Source: Parafrankia elaeagni (GTDB taxonomy: Bacteria > Actinomycetota > Actinomycetes > Frankiales > Frankiaceae). From it: DNA of 64,000 bases. The stretch lies in NCBI RefSeq assembly GCF_000374165.1, contig NZ_KB893717.1, positions 62,001-126,000 on the forward strand, written 5' to 3'. The stretch's first letter is position 1. Every line of letters starts with the position of its first letter. The position numbers were made by a program, and so were the translations under genes. The notes under the pieces are model-generated. The model ran no database searches. It was not told the origin of the DNA and saw only the letters and a list, made by a program, of their open reading frames with translations. Positions 1 to 9,513 of the stretch are shown here, piece by piece.

Positions 1-665
1 TTGGCGCCGCGGCGGCAGCCGGTCATGCACTCGCCGCACTCCACGCAGCCGGTGCGGCTGGGCCCGGCCCCGCCGAAGTACGGGTCCGGCACGGTGACCC
101 CGGGTTCACGCCGGCCGTCGCGGCCGAAGAAGACACCGACGTCGGTCAGCCGGAAGGTGTCGCCGACACCCATGTCGTGCGCGACTGCCTGGAAGACCTC
201 GTCGGCCATGGACATCGACGGGTTCCGGGTGGCGCCGAGCATGCGCTCGGCCTGGTCGTAGTACGGCGCCAGCTCCGCCCGCCAGTCCGTGACACCGGCC
301 CACTGCGGATCCGTGTAGAAGGCGTCCAGCGGACGGTACAGCGTGTTCGCGTACACCACGGACCCGCCGCCGACGGCCGCGCCGGACAGGACGAGCACCC
401 GCCCCAGCAGCGTGATCCGCTGGATGCCGTGGCAGCCGAGGCGAGGCAGCCACAGGTACCGGCGGATGTCCCAGCTCGTCTTCGGCAGCGTCGCCGGGCT
501 GAACCGGCGACCGGCCTCGATCACCGTGACCCGGTAGCCCTTCTCCGCCAGGCGCAGCGCGGCGACGCTCCCTCCGAATCCGCTCCCGACCACGAGGACG
601 TCGCAGTCGTTCCCCGCGGCCGCCCAGGCCCGTTCGGTGTCGTCGCCGCCCATGGAACCCATCAT
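1..665 (-). CDS. GMC-family FAD oxidoreductase (cholesterol-oxidase-like), C-terminus beyond window
   Basis: Partial gene running off the left edge; about 221 N-terminal residues are visible. A Rossmann FAD motif (VVGSGFGGS) lies near residue 30, followed by the GMC pattern of an Ala/Gly-rich loop and SGAAVGGGSVVYANTLY. Near residue 205 is a cysteine cluster, CVECGECMTGC, as in actinobacterial ChoD-like GMC oxidoreductases. By family these are FAD enzymes oxidising alcohols or sterols; the substrate cannot be told here. The start is the double ATG at 665/662; GTG at 677 is also in frame. It lies 58 bases downstream of the winged-helix gene on the same strand and may be cotranscribed with it. 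No strong Shine-Dalgarno is visible. Confidence 0.85.
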   Translation of the reverse strand, partial: MMGSMGGDDTERAWAAAGNDCDVLVVGSGFGGSVAALRLAEKGYRVTVIEAGRRFSPATLPKTSWDIRRYLWLPRLGCHGIQRITLLGRVLVLSGAAVGGGSVVYANTLYRPLDAFYTDPQWAGVTDWRAELAPYYDQAERMLGATRNPSMSMADEVFQAVAHDMGVGDTFRLTDVGVFFGRDGRREPGVTVPDPYFGGAGPSRTGCVECGECMTGCRRGA

Positions 666-722
666 GCCGCTGCACACGGAGCGTCGCCGAGACCCGAGGC
701 GGGGCCGAGTACGGCGGCGGGC

Positions 723-3020
723 TCACACCCCCGCTGTCGGCTCCGCCTCCGGCGCTTCGGTATCCGCGCCCTGCCCCGCCCTGACCGGCGGCGCCGCCAC
801 CACGGCCGCGTCCGCGTCCGCGGTGATCTCCGTCACCTTGGTCGTCACAGCCTGGAGTCGCACCTCTTCAAGATCACGAGCTTCCTGCCTGTCCTTGGCT
901 TCCTGTTTCTCCCGGGCTTCCTGTTTCTCCCGGGCTTCCTGGGCGCCCGCCGCCGCAGCGGCAGCGATGGCGGCCAGGTCGGGAGGCGGAGGCGGCGGCA
1001 GATCCGCCGAAACCGTCGGCCTGGTCGGGGGATCCGGCTCGCGCCCAGGACCAGCTGGCTGCGCTGGCGCTGGCGCTGGCGCTGGCTCGGGCTCGGGCTC
1101 GGGGAGGGCAGCTTTCGCAGGCACGGGTTTCGAGACGGCGGATTTCGGCGGCGTCAGTTGTGTGCCGGCGCCCTGCGCCGGGGGACCGGGCTGCTCCTGG
1201 CCGCCCGGCGGTGACGCAGCCGAGGGCGCGGTCTGTTTCCTGGTCGCCGCGGTGGTCACCGACGTCACCGGACCGAGTGGGCTGTCCGACGGTCGGGGAC
1301 CCGGCCGGGCCGGCCGGTCCGGCATGGCCTGCCAGCCCAGGCATGAACGACAACTGCACTGGGTGACACCACGCGGCAGCCGGTCCATCCGCCAACGGAT
1401 GTTGTCCACAACCCCGTCTCCGTTGACCCACACCCCGGTCGCGACGAAGTTGACCAGGTGGGTGGCCAGCTCGACCGGAGCCCAGGTGCCGTCGGAGAGC
1501 ACATCGAAGACCTGCTGGCGCAGCACGTCGAAATCCTCGGCTGGCCCGCGGAGCAGGCTGGCAAGCGTGTCGATCACCTGCCCGGTGGCTGTCCACAGCT
1601 CCGCGGTCTCCGGATCAAGTTCCGGTTCCGGTTCCGGTTCGGGCGCCGGAGTCGGCTGGGCCGCTTCCTGCGCCGGAGGCGGACTGCCCAGGCCGACGGC
1701 GGCGTCCGGCGGAACCACGGGTGACGGGGCCGGATGCCGCGGGTTCTCGGCGGCCCGGCGGTTCGTCGTCGCCTCCTCGCCCGCGGACCGCGGACCCGGT
1801 GTCCGTAGTGCCGTCGGCTCACCGACCGGCACGGTCCCGCCTGGTGTGCCCGGGGCGGAGACTCCTCCGGCCGGGTCCTGCGCGGTGGAGATCCCCTCGA
1901 CGGCGATGCCCTCGACGAACCCACCACGGGACGGCGCGGCCTCGGCCGGTGCGCTCACCGTTGGTGCCGCAGCCGTGGCCGCCAGCGGTCCGCCCGCGAC
2001 CGCTGCGCCGCTCGCCGCATATTCGCTGGCGCAGATCCCCATGGCCGCGGTCCGCCCCGCGAGGGTCACGTCGGAGGCGACCGCCTGCAGGCAGGGGCCG
2101 GAGTTCCCGTGGCCCCCACCCGGCCCCGCCGGGCCGGCGGTGCCGACCACCGGGCCGAAGGGAACGTAGGGCGTCTCGCCCACAGCCATCGCGCGCTCGC
2201 CGTAGCCGACCTCGGGGCCGGCCTCGGAGGAGGCACCGGACACGGCGGGCTGGGGGCCGGCGGGGTTCGTCGACGCCGGCGCCGCACGCATGCCCGTGTC
2301 GGCTGGCGACGGGAGTGTGCGCGGCTGGCGACGGACCCGAATGATGCCCCGGCCGCCTGCGCCGTAGGTCGGGTGCTTGCGGCGGCGGATGAGCGCCGGC
2401 CGTTCCAGTGACGCCGCGGTGAGGCAGCCGTCGTCGGGGCCCGCTGAGGCCGCCTGCTCTCTCGCCTCGAGAATGACGGACTCGGCGCAACGGCCCGCGG
2501 TCGGGACGGCGGCGATGCCACGTGGATCCCCACCCTGCGGAGCGGCGGCCGCCGCTCCCACAACGGTGCCGTCGGGTCCGCCGGCGGGCTGCCCGCCCTG
2601 CTCGGCACCCGACCCGGCGAGCCGGTAGCCGCCCGTGCGCGCCACGGCCTCCGGCACGCTCAGCAGATAGCGCGCTGTTCGACCCGCCGCCGGACGGTGG
2701 ATCGTCACGAGCCAGCCGTTGGCACGCAGTGCCGACAGCTGCCGCTGGGCGTGGGTGCGGCTGTAGTTGGTCTGCTCACAGAGCAGCGCCAGGCCGGGAG
2801 AGGTTATGTAGGAGCCGGCCGGCGCGGGGAGCGCCGCGGCCTCACTGTGCGTGCAGATCGTGAACGCGACGAGCTTCATCGCGGGAGTCACGCCCGACTT
2901 GGCGTTGAGGAGGGCGTCGTGCCAGTCCGCCATGCTCGCGACCGGCACTCCTCGATCGGGAGTGCTGACCATCACTAGCGCGCCGGGAATGACCAGCTGG
3001 GTCATGGTGTCGGAAGCCAC
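723..3020 (-). CDS. winged-helix DNA-binding protein with long repetitive linker and Cys-containing C-terminal domain
   Basis: 765 aa, not assignable to a named family. Residues about 35-130 look like a winged helix: a segment ending in SRTHAQRQLSALRANGWL resembles a recognition helix and wing, as in actinobacterial HTH proteins related to replication initiators or MarR. A long Ala/Pro/Gly-rich linker follows, including a PEPEPEPE run (DNA near 1620-1645). A second folded segment at about 470-560 ends in QCSCRSCLGW, with three closely spaced cysteines that could bind metal. The tail has a charged, probably coiled EKQEAREKQEA repeat. The start is GTG at 3020, with GAGGGAGGAGGAAC immediately upstream; ATG at 3005 is the alternative. 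Likely role is DNA binding; the function is unknown. Confidence 0.7.
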   Translation of the reverse strand: MASDTMTQLVIPGALVMVSTPDRGVPVASMADWHDALLNAKSGVTPAMKLVAFTICTHSEAAALPAPAGSYITSPGLALLCEQTNYSRTHAQRQLSALRANGWLVTIHRPAAGRTARYLLSVPEAVARTGGYRLAGSGAEQGGQPAGGPDGTVVGAAAAAPQGGDPRGIAAVPTAGRCAESVILEAREQAASAGPDDGCLTAASLERPALIRRRKHPTYGAGGRGIIRVRRQPRTLPSPADTGMRAAPASTNPAGPQPAVSGASSEAGPEVGYGERAMAVGETPYVPFGPVVGTAGPAGPGGGHGNSGPCLQAVASDVTLAGRTAAMGICASEYAASGAAVAGGPLAATAAAPTVSAPAEAAPSRGGFVEGIAVEGISTAQDPAGGVSAPGTPGGTVPVGEPTALRTPGPRSAGEEATTNRRAAENPRHPAPSPVVPPDAAVGLGSPPPAQEAAQPTPAPEPEPEPELDPETAELWTATGQVIDTLASLLRGPAEDFDVLRQQVFDVLSDGTWAPVELATHLVNFVATGVWVNGDGVVDNIRWRMDRLPRGVTQCSCRSCLGWQAMPDRPARPGPRPSDSPLGPVTSVTTAATRKQTAPSAASPPGGQEQPGPPAQGAGTQLTPPKSAVSKPVPAKAALPEPEPEPAPAPAPAQPAGPGREPDPPTRPTVSADLPPPPPPDLAAIAAAAAAGAQEAREKQEAREKQEAKDRQEARDLEEVRLQAVTTKVTEITADADAAVVAAPPVRAGQGADTEAPEAEPTAGV

Positions 3021-4089
3021 GTTCCTCCTCCCTCAAGTGGCCTGATGCTCCCGGTCTCCGGAACTGCGGCCGGGTCTGCTTCGCCGCTCGCGACCGCCCG
3101 GTCACGGAGGGGCCGGCGGCAGCTGACGGTTCCAAGTTCTTTGCTACCAGTCTGGAGACCGTCCGGTGATGCTGAGATCACGTTTCCGTGCGGTCTCGTA
3201 GTTGTCCGATCGGTTTTTCCGGCGATTGGCCGGAGGTTGCGGGCAGGCGGCCGGCACGCAAGACCATCATCCGGGAGCGGTGCTCGTCGAATGCACCTTT
3301 GTCATCCGTGACCGGCCGGGGCTACTCGCCGGACCCCGGGGTCGAAGGAACAAGGATACGCGGGCCTTCGTCCGGTCCCGCACGCTACTCCGCCTCGCCC
3401 CGGGACACGCCGGACGTGACGGGTGTCCGCCCACACGGAGAACACACCCCCATCACCAACAACGGGTGACTGCCGGGTCACCTGCGGCGCCGAAGGTGGC
3501 CGGTGACGTTCCACCGCAGGCTGCGCAGTGCGCACCCACTGCCACAGAGCACACAAGGGACACGTGAGGGACATACGGGGAGCACACGGCCACCGCCGCC
3601 ACAATCGCCGCGGAGAGGTCGTGCCGTTCAGCCGGAGAGGCCCTTCCGGCAACGCCCCGACGCGTCGCACACGGTGCGCACAGTTCACACGGAGCACACA
3701 TCGCGCGGCGTGGACACACCTTCACCGCGCACGACGGACGTCCGAACGCGTCCGATTCGAGGGAGTTTTCTCCCCTACGGGGCTCTGGCCGCCCCAAAAC
3801 ACAACGATGGAGATCTATATCAGCAATCATCGCTGGACCTGGAGATCAGCTTTTACCACAAAGGCGACAACTGATTGCGGCCCACGAGGCGCCGGGTGCC
3901 ATGCACGGCCACCACCGAGCACCAACGGCCTGCTTCTGGACGGCCAGGTTCCCGCGAGGCGGGCCGGGTAGGTGCCCATCGTCGGCCGGGGCAGAGGGTG
4001 GCGCCCTGGCCGCGGGGGGCGGGGGGGCGGAGGGCGGACGGGCCGGGAGTGGGGCCCGGTCGACAGCGCGTCGAGAGAGGGAGGCCGTC
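3021..4089. other. long intergenic region, no convincing gene
   Basis: About 1.07 kb between divergently transcribed genes. Short reading frames here encode Arg/Cys/His-rich peptides with no recognisable motif and look like chance frames. An AT-richer patch at about 3785-3865 is the best place for a promoter of the downstream stress-protein gene, but I cannot name -35/-10 boxes. A small dyad, CCGGCGATTGGCCGG, lies near 3219. Confidence 0.5.
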
Positions 4090-5121
4090 ATGACCGACGA
4101 GGGCCGCAACGGGTCGGCAGGCAGGTCCGCGGGGGCTGACATCGTCGTCGGGATCGACGGGTCGCCGGGTTCGGAGTCCGCGCTGCGGTGGGCGGTCACG
4201 GAGGCGTCCCGGCGCGGCGCCCGGGTGCGTGCCGTCCTCGGTTCGTGCCCACACGAGCAGCCGTCAGCTGTCCGCCGGTGGGCCGACGCGACCGCGGGCC
4301 CGCACGACGAGGGGACGCTCGCGCAGGCCGCCGGCCAGGTTCTGCACGAGGCACTCACCGACGTCGAGCTCCCGCCCGGGCTCGCCGTCGTCGAGGAGGT
4401 GATTGACGCCCCGGGCAGCGAGGCCCTGCTCACGGCGGGCCGGGACGCCGAGATGATCGTGGTCGGGACGCGCGGCCGGGGCCTGCTCCACCGGCTGCGG
4501 ATCGGTTCCGTCAGCGCCTCCGTCGCGGTGCACTCGCCCGTGCCCGTAGTCGTCGCCCGTGCCCCCCGAACGGGGGATGACGAGGATGCTGCGGAGTCGG
4601 CCGGGCCGGCCGGGCCGGCCGGCCGGAGCGAGCAGCAGCCACACACGCCGGAGTCACCGGAGGCGCAGCCGCCTCCGGTGGTCGTCGGTGTGGACGGTTC
4701 ACCGAACTCGCTGGCGGCGCTGCGCTGGGCTGCGGACGAGGCCGTGCTGCGTGGTGCCCCTCTGCACGTCGTGCACGCCTGGCTTGCCGCGATGCCCCTC
4801 CCGTTCGCCGAGACGTCCGGAGAGATCGTGGCGGCCCTGGAGGACCAGGCCCGGGCCGTGCTGGACGACTCGATCGCACAGGTGATCGGCGCGGCCGCCG
4901 GACCGGGCCAGGACGGTCCGGCGGCGCCCACGCCCAGCGTCCGACGGGTGCTGGTGGCGGCCTCGGCGACGCGGGCGCTGCTGGAGGAGAGCCGGGACGC
5001 CGATCTGCTGGTGGTCGGGGCTCGCGGCCGGGGTGGCTTCGCCGAGCTCCTGCTCGGATCGGTCAGCCACCAGACGATGCTGCACGCGACCGCACCCGTG
5101 GCGATCATCCACGGCCACTGA
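4090..5121 (+). CDS. universal stress protein, two tandem UspA domains
   Basis: 343 aa. Two Usp domains lie at about 17-157 and 200-343. Each starts with VVGIDGSP or VVGVDGSP followed by ALRWA, and each ends with the nucleotide-binding G-rich motif (VVGTRGRG...GSVS and VVGARGRG...GSVS). These are the ATP-binding residues of the family, so this is probably an ATP-binding type rather than UspA-like. An acidic, Pro/Ala-rich linker joins the domains. The ATG at 4090 follows GGGAGG at good spacing; reading on upstream is possible but gives low-complexity sequence. It is convergent with the calpain-like gene. The family acts in the cytosol in stress or dormancy responses; the specific role is unknown. 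Confidence 0.9.
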   Translation: MTDEGRNGSAGRSAGADIVVGIDGSPGSESALRWAVTEASRRGARVRAVLGSCPHEQPSAVRRWADATAGPHDEGTLAQAAGQVLHEALTDVELPPGLAVVEEVIDAPGSEALLTAGRDAEMIVVGTRGRGLLHRLRIGSVSASVAVHSPVPVVVARAPRTGDDEDAAESAGPAGPAGRSEQQPHTPESPEAQPPPVVVGVDGSPNSLAALRWAADEAVLRGAPLHVVHAWLAAMPLPFAETSGEIVAALEDQARAVLDDSIAQVIGAAAGPGQDGPAAPTPSVRRVLVAASATRALLEESRDADLLVVGARGRGGFAELLLGSVSHQTMLHATAPVAIIHGH

Positions 5122-5124
5122 GCG

Positions 5125-5187
5125 CTGCCGCCGCGGCAGTACCGCGGCCGCGCGGAGTTCCCGGCCAAGGTGGGGAGTTCCCGGCCA
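5125..5187. terminator. weak hairpin and 14-bp direct repeat between convergent genes
   Basis: CTGCCG-CCG-CGGCAG forms a small hairpin at 5125-5139, just after the stress-protein stop. GGAGTTCCCGGCCA is repeated exactly at 5154-5167 and 5174-5187. There is no T-tract, so a terminator role is only plausible. Confidence 0.35.
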
Positions 5188-5202
5188 GGTTGGAGGGCGG
5201 GC

Positions 5203-7023
5203 TCAGCTCCGCCGGCGCGTCGACCCGCACTGGACGCCCGCCAGCTCCGCGCGGATCTCCTCCCAGCTGTGCCAGTCGAGCCGGTCGTCGGATGCGGTCT
5301 GGTCCCACGGGTTGCGGAGGAGGACCCGCCCGGTGTGCTCGTCCGCGCCGAGGATCGTGTAGGCGTGTGCGGGCACGAGCGTCGATCCGTTACCGGGCCG
5401 GTTCCGCGTGACCACGGTCACCACATCACCGGCCGCCAGTCTGCCGGCGATGTCCGGCACCTCGACGTCGGCCGCCGGGACGCCGACGGCCTCGGCGCCG
5501 GTCAGCTGCCGCATCGCGGCGGCGGGGTCGCCACCCTCAATACCTGCGTAGCTGCCCGCCAGGCGGGCGTAGGCCTTCTCGTACAGGGCGGGCCACAGCT
5601 CCGGGTCACCGTCGGCGTTGTCCGTGTCGGCGCCGATCTCCTGGCCGGTCCTCCGGTCCACGGGAAGGCTCCGGGTCACCGTGATCTCGACCGCACCACG
5701 CCCGGCGGATCCGGCGCCCGAGGCCGCGCGGGGACCGTGCCCCGTGTACAGGGTGACAGTGACCGTGCCGTTCGCGTTCTCCCGGAGGTGCTCGCGTAAC
5801 AGCCCCGGATCCGCGTGGACGACGCCGAGGAGGGCGGCGAGGAAGTAACAGTCGCCGAGCCGGCCCTGGCCGACGTCCGCCGCGGTCGCCCCGCGCACCC
5901 AGACCGGGCTCCTGCCGTGCCCACGCCGGACGAAGCCCCCGGTGGAGGCGCTCGGCCCGAGCGCACGGATCCACGACGGCCCCTGCTCGACCACCGGCGG
6001 TTCCAGCCCTGGGAACAGCCGGGCCACCTCGCCCACCATCGACGCCGGCGCCTGACGCAGGATCAGGTCCCCGAGCGCGACGACGGCGGGCAGCCGGCGC
6101 AGCGTGCTCAGGTCCAGCCGGCTCGGTGCCAGGGCCACGGCCGCGGCCAGCACCTCCAGCGGGCGGCCGCGTAGACCGCCGATCACCGACGTCAGCTCGC
6201 CCGGAGCGAGCCGTGCCAGTCGTACGGAGATCTCGGCGAGCTCAGCCACCCCCAGCCGCAGCGGATCGGTGCCGATCAGCATCGCCAGCCCCGCGGCGAG
6301 CCCCTCCGGTGCGGCCGAACCGCGCGCGGCCAGCCGGGGCGCGGCCAGCCGGGGCGCGGGGCGGTCAGCCGGCCGCCAGGCCTGGTCAGGCGACGGCACC
6401 GGCCGGCGGGCGAGGCTCTCCGCAGCGGCGATCTCCGTCAGCCTGCGGTCGATCGCCTCGGCCATCTCACCGGCCTGCGCGGCCACGAGGTCGAGGCCGT
6501 GGCACACGCCCACAGCCCGCCCGGTGGGCCCCAGCCGAGCCAGGAGGCGCACCGCCTCGTGCCCGGCCGCCCGCAGCCGGTGAGCGAGCTCCGCGAGCCG
6601 CTCCACCGAGAAGCGGACGTCCACCGGCCCGGGCGGCCCTGTCGACCGGAGGCGCTCCGGCTGCCGGACGACCAGACGCCCTGGAGGAACCGGAACGGCG
6701 GCGTGACCGGCAGTGGCGTGACCGGTGGTGGCCTGACCGGCAGTGGCGGCGAGGTCGAGGACGTCGGCCCGCTCGCGGGCCAGGCGGGCGCCTGCGGCCA
6801 GTGCGGACGCCCAGGCGTCGATCCGGGCGTGGCATCGCTGCTGCCAGGGTGACCGCCACGTCAGGTCGTCGTCGAGGGCGATCACCGGCCCGAGCAGCAG
6901 CAGGATCTGCTCCGCCACCTGGCGCAGCGCGACGGCCGCCGCGCGCGGCGGGGCGGGCTCGTCATGGCCGGCACCGGGCCGCGGGCGCCCCACCGCCCCG
7001 GTCGTGTCGGCATCTCCCAACAT
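5203..7023 (-). CDS. calpain-family (C2) cysteine protease
   Basis: 606 aa. The C-terminal 240 residues carry the calpain catalytic pattern: QGRLGDCYFLAAL with Cys392, PAHAYTIL with His553, and LRNPWDQ with Asn571. The spacing (161 and 18) is close to the papain-like calpain triad. A Trp/Gly-rich substrate region (LWPALYEKAYA) precedes the His. The N-terminal 350 residues are helical and Ala/Leu/Arg-rich with no signal peptide; they may be a targeting or regulatory region. Calpain-type peptidases are sporadic in bacteria and are often multidomain. No Ca-binding domain is visible. The start is ATG at 7023. The gene is 74 bases downstream of the APH-like gene on the same strand. Target unknown. 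Confidence 0.85.
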   Translation of the reverse strand: MLGDADTTGAVGRPRPGAGHDEPAPPRAAAVALRQVAEQILLLLGPVIALDDDLTWRSPWQQRCHARIDAWASALAAGARLARERADVLDLAATAGQATTGHATAGHAAVPVPPGRLVVRQPERLRSTGPPGPVDVRFSVERLAELAHRLRAAGHEAVRLLARLGPTGRAVGVCHGLDLVAAQAGEMAEAIDRRLTEIAAAESLARRPVPSPDQAWRPADRPAPRLAAPRLAARGSAAPEGLAAGLAMLIGTDPLRLGVAELAEISVRLARLAPGELTSVIGGLRGRPLEVLAAAVALAPSRLDLSTLRRLPAVVALGDLILRQAPASMVGEVARLFPGLEPPVVEQGPSWIRALGPSASTGGFVRRGHGRSPVWVRGATAADVGQGRLGDCYFLAALLGVVHADPGLLREHLRENANGTVTVTLYTGHGPRAASGAGSAGRGAVEITVTRSLPVDRRTGQEIGADTDNADGDPELWPALYEKAYARLAGSYAGIEGGDPAAAMRQLTGAEAVGVPAADVEVPDIAGRLAAGDVVTVVTRNRPGNGSTLVPAHAYTILGADEHTGRVLLRNPWDQTASDDRLDWHSWEEIRAELAGVQCGSTRRRS

Positions 7024-7097
7024 GATCGAAAGTTAACCGCCGGGAGCCGCTCAGGGCCCGGGCCGACAGGGAGAGGCAACAGAGGGAACCAGCCGGG

Positions 7098-8234
7098 CTA
7101 CAGCCCGGTGGCAGCCATCACCTGCAGGCAGCGGTCCTCCAGGTGGGTGACGATCTTCCAGTAGTCACGGAAGGCGGGGTTCGTCGTCTGGCCGTGGTGG
7201 TAACGGAAGTAGATCTGCTGCGCGATCACTGCGAGTCGGAACAGGCCGAACACCTGGTAGAACGGCCACCGGCCGACATCCACGCCGCGGCGTTCGCCGT
7301 AGTACTCGACGATCTCGGCCCGGGTGGGCATACCGGGGGCGTGGCTCGGCTGCCGGCGGGTGTGCCGGTAGACATCGTCATCGTCCGCCTGGATCCAGTA
7401 GGCGAGCGCGCCCCCGAGATCCATCAGCGGATCACCGATGGTCGCCATCTCCCAGTCGAGCACACCACTGATCCGCGGAAGCCCGTTCTCATCCGGACTG
7501 GACACATCGAAGACCACGTTGTCGAGCCGGAAGTCGTTGTGGATCACGCAGGCGGCGACGTCCTCCGGCGCGTACTCTGCCAGCCAGCTCATGACGGGCT
7601 CGAAGGACGGGACGTTCGGCGTTCGGGCATCCCGGTAGCGCCTCGTCCACCCACGGATCTGCCGGTCCACATACCCCTGGCCGCGTCCCAGGTCCGACAG
7701 GCCGTGGGCGGCCGGGTCGATGTCGTGCAGGGCCACCAGCAGGTCGAAGACACCGAAGGCCAGCTGGCGGGTCCGCACCGGGTCGAGGGTCAGCGACCGC
7801 GGGAACTCCGACCGCGGGATCACCCCGGCGACCCGCTCCATGACGTAGAAGTCGGAGCCGATCACCGCCGGGTCGTCGCAGAAGGCGATCACCCGCGGCA
7901 CATAGGGGAAGGCCGGCCGCAGGCGCGCCTGCACCCGGTACTCCCGGCCCATGTCGTGCGCCCCGGAGGCCTTCCGGCCCCGCGGCGGGCGGCGCAGGAC
8001 GAGATCGACGTTCTCGTAGCGCAACAGGTAGGTCAGGTTCGAGGCGCCTCCGGAGAACTGCCGGACCTCGGGGCGCCCCGGGGCAGGAACCACGCCGTCG
8101 GGCGCGACGGCACCGTTGCTGGTCGCCTCGGCGGATGCCCCGAGGTGCCGGCGGAGCCAGTCGTCCACCGCGGGTACGTCGAGCGCATCCTCGTCCCGCA
8201 CCGGGCGCGACCCAGCTAGATCATCCACGGCCAT
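7098..8234 (-). CDS. APH/choline-kinase-fold phosphotransferase family protein (ACAD10/11-like)
   Basis: 378 aa. The N-lobe has a Gly-rich loop (RQFSGGASNLTYLL) and LVLRRPP. The C-lobe has the Brenner-type motif VIHNDFRLDNVVF (catalytic Asp) and VLDWEMATIGDPLMDLG (metal-binding Asp). This is the layout of the family found fused or linked to acyl-CoA dehydrogenases, which is thought to phosphorylate hydroxyacyl-CoAs or small metabolites rather than aminoglycosides. The start is ATG at 8234. A second member of the family lies at 24892. This gene has no acyl-CoA gene beside it, so its substrate is open. Confidence 0.85.
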   Translation of the reverse strand: MAVDDLAGSRPVRDEDALDVPAVDDWLRRHLGASAEATSNGAVAPDGVVPAPGRPEVRQFSGGASNLTYLLRYENVDLVLRRPPRGRKASGAHDMGREYRVQARLRPAFPYVPRVIAFCDDPAVIGSDFYVMERVAGVIPRSEFPRSLTLDPVRTRQLAFGVFDLLVALHDIDPAAHGLSDLGRGQGYVDRQIRGWTRRYRDARTPNVPSFEPVMSWLAEYAPEDVAACVIHNDFRLDNVVFDVSSPDENGLPRISGVLDWEMATIGDPLMDLGGALAYWIQADDDDVYRHTRRQPSHAPGMPTRAEIVEYYGERRGVDVGRWPFYQVFGLFRLAVIAQQIYFRYHHGQTTNPAFRDYWKIVTHLEDRCLQVMAATGL

Positions 8235-8358
8235 CCGTCGAGCCTAGTGCCGGCGCGGTCGGCAGGATCGGGACACCGGTCCGGAAAACCGTTGCGCCGT
8301 AGGCCTCCGTCGGGTTGTCTGCCGCCGCGTCACGCCGCGCCCCACGCCCTCGCCAGCG

Positions 8359-9513
8359 TCAGGCGGTGGGGCCGGCGGCCGGATCCGCGCCGGGCGGTCG
8401 AACCGCTTCGCCGGGCGGGTCACCGGAAACGGCGGCCACCGCGGACACCGGAGACACCGGAGACACCGCGGACACCGGGGGCACCGGGGGCACCGGGGAC
8501 GAGGCGGACGAGGCGGACACCGCGTGCTCGGCAGGGGTGGGCAGCAGGCGCTGCTCCGGCAGGCCGGTGACCGGCCTGCCACTTTCCTGGCGGGCACAGG
8601 GCACCGATCTGACTCCGGCGGAAGCGCTGGTCAGCGCAGTCGCCGCGGTCCTGTCGCAGGTCGGCCGCAACCGCTGGCGGGAGCCAGGGGCCAGGCACGC
8701 CAGTCTGTTCCGCACCGAGGGCCGGCTCAGCACAACCGCGATGGCGACCAGCCCGCCGCCGATGGCCCCGTCCATCCAGTAGTGATTGGCGGTGATCACA
8801 ACCACGATGATGGTGATCACGGGATGGGCGACGATCAACCAGCGGGCCCGCGCCCGCAGAATCGTGATCACTCCCCAGGCGACCAGAATCGACCAGCCGA
8901 CGTGCAGGCTCGGCATGGCCGCGTACTGGTTGGCCACCGTGTCGCCGGCGGTGTAGGGCGTGGGGCCGAAGACCGCGCCGGTGTCGACCAGCGTCACGTG
9001 TGGCATGACCTGGGGCAGAAACCGCGGGGGCGCCAGCGGGTACAGCATGTGGATCAGGAGTGCCGCGCTGGTGGAGGCCAGGATGACCAGCCGCACCCGG
9101 GGCCACGCATCCCGGTGCCGGACCAGGACCCACAGCAGGAACGTGATGGACGCCGGGAAGTGGACGCCCATGTAGAAGCGGTTCGCGAGCTCCAGCAGGT
9201 GCGTGGAGTGCAGCGCGAGCTGCTGGATCGCGGACTCGCTGGGCAGGTCGAGGAGCCGTTCGACGTTCCAGACGTCCCTGGCGTTCGCCAGGGCCTGCGG
9301 CTCCCGGCCGACGGCCAGCCGGCGCCCCATGCCATAGATCATGTAGAGCAGCGCGAGGAGCAGGACCTGACCACCGAAGAACAGCGCGGACGAGGTCGCG
9401 CGCCCCAGCCTGGTCGCGTGCAGCCACGAACTCCTCAGCGCGACGGCGACCGGCCCGTCACCGGACCTCGCCTGCTCACGCCAAGGAATCGGAATGCTCA
9501 CCATGAGCCCCAC
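8359..9513 (-). CDS. PAP2-superfamily membrane enzyme (inositolphosphotransferase/AUR1-like)
   Basis: 384 aa with about six hydrophobic segments between residues 40 and 280. The phosphatase core is visible as AAMPSLHVGW (PSLH with catalytic His) and, 50 residues on, ANHYWMDGAIG (H...D). The first PAP2 motif is weak, as usual for AUR1-like members that move phospho-inositol or another polar head between lipids at the membrane. The C-terminal 90 residues are soluble and Val/Pro/Ser-rich with short repeats (PVPPVSAVSPVSPV), probably disordered. The start may be GTG 9513 or ATG 9504. It faces the same way as the APH-like gene, 124 bases upstream of it. Confidence 0.8.
   Translation of the reverse strand: MGLMVSIPIPWREQARSGDGPVAVALRSSWLHATRLGRATSSALFFGGQVLLLALLYMIYGMGRRLAVGREPQALANARDVWNVERLLDLPSESAIQQLALHSTHLLELANRFYMGVHFPASITFLLWVLVRHRDAWPRVRLVILASTSAALLIHMLYPLAPPRFLPQVMPHVTLVDTGAVFGPTPYTAGDTVANQYAAMPSLHVGWSILVAWGVITILRARARWLIVAHPVITIIVVVITANHYWMDGAIGGGLVAIAVVLSRPSVRNRLACLAPGSRQRLRPTCDRTAATALTSASAGVRSVPCARQESGRPVTGLPEQRLLPTPAEHAVSASSASSPVPPVPPVSAVSPVSPVSAVAAVSGDPPGEAVRPPGADPAAGPTA

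Noticed and set aside
3302-3830. Cys-rich small proteins in the region before the stress-protein gene
   Set aside because: Reading frames on both strands lack Shine-Dalgarno sequences, motifs and consistent codon bias.
7098-8234. Aminoglycoside resistance kinase
   Set aside because: The fold is shared, but the sequence is of the ACAD10/11-like class; no resistance-specific motif is visible.
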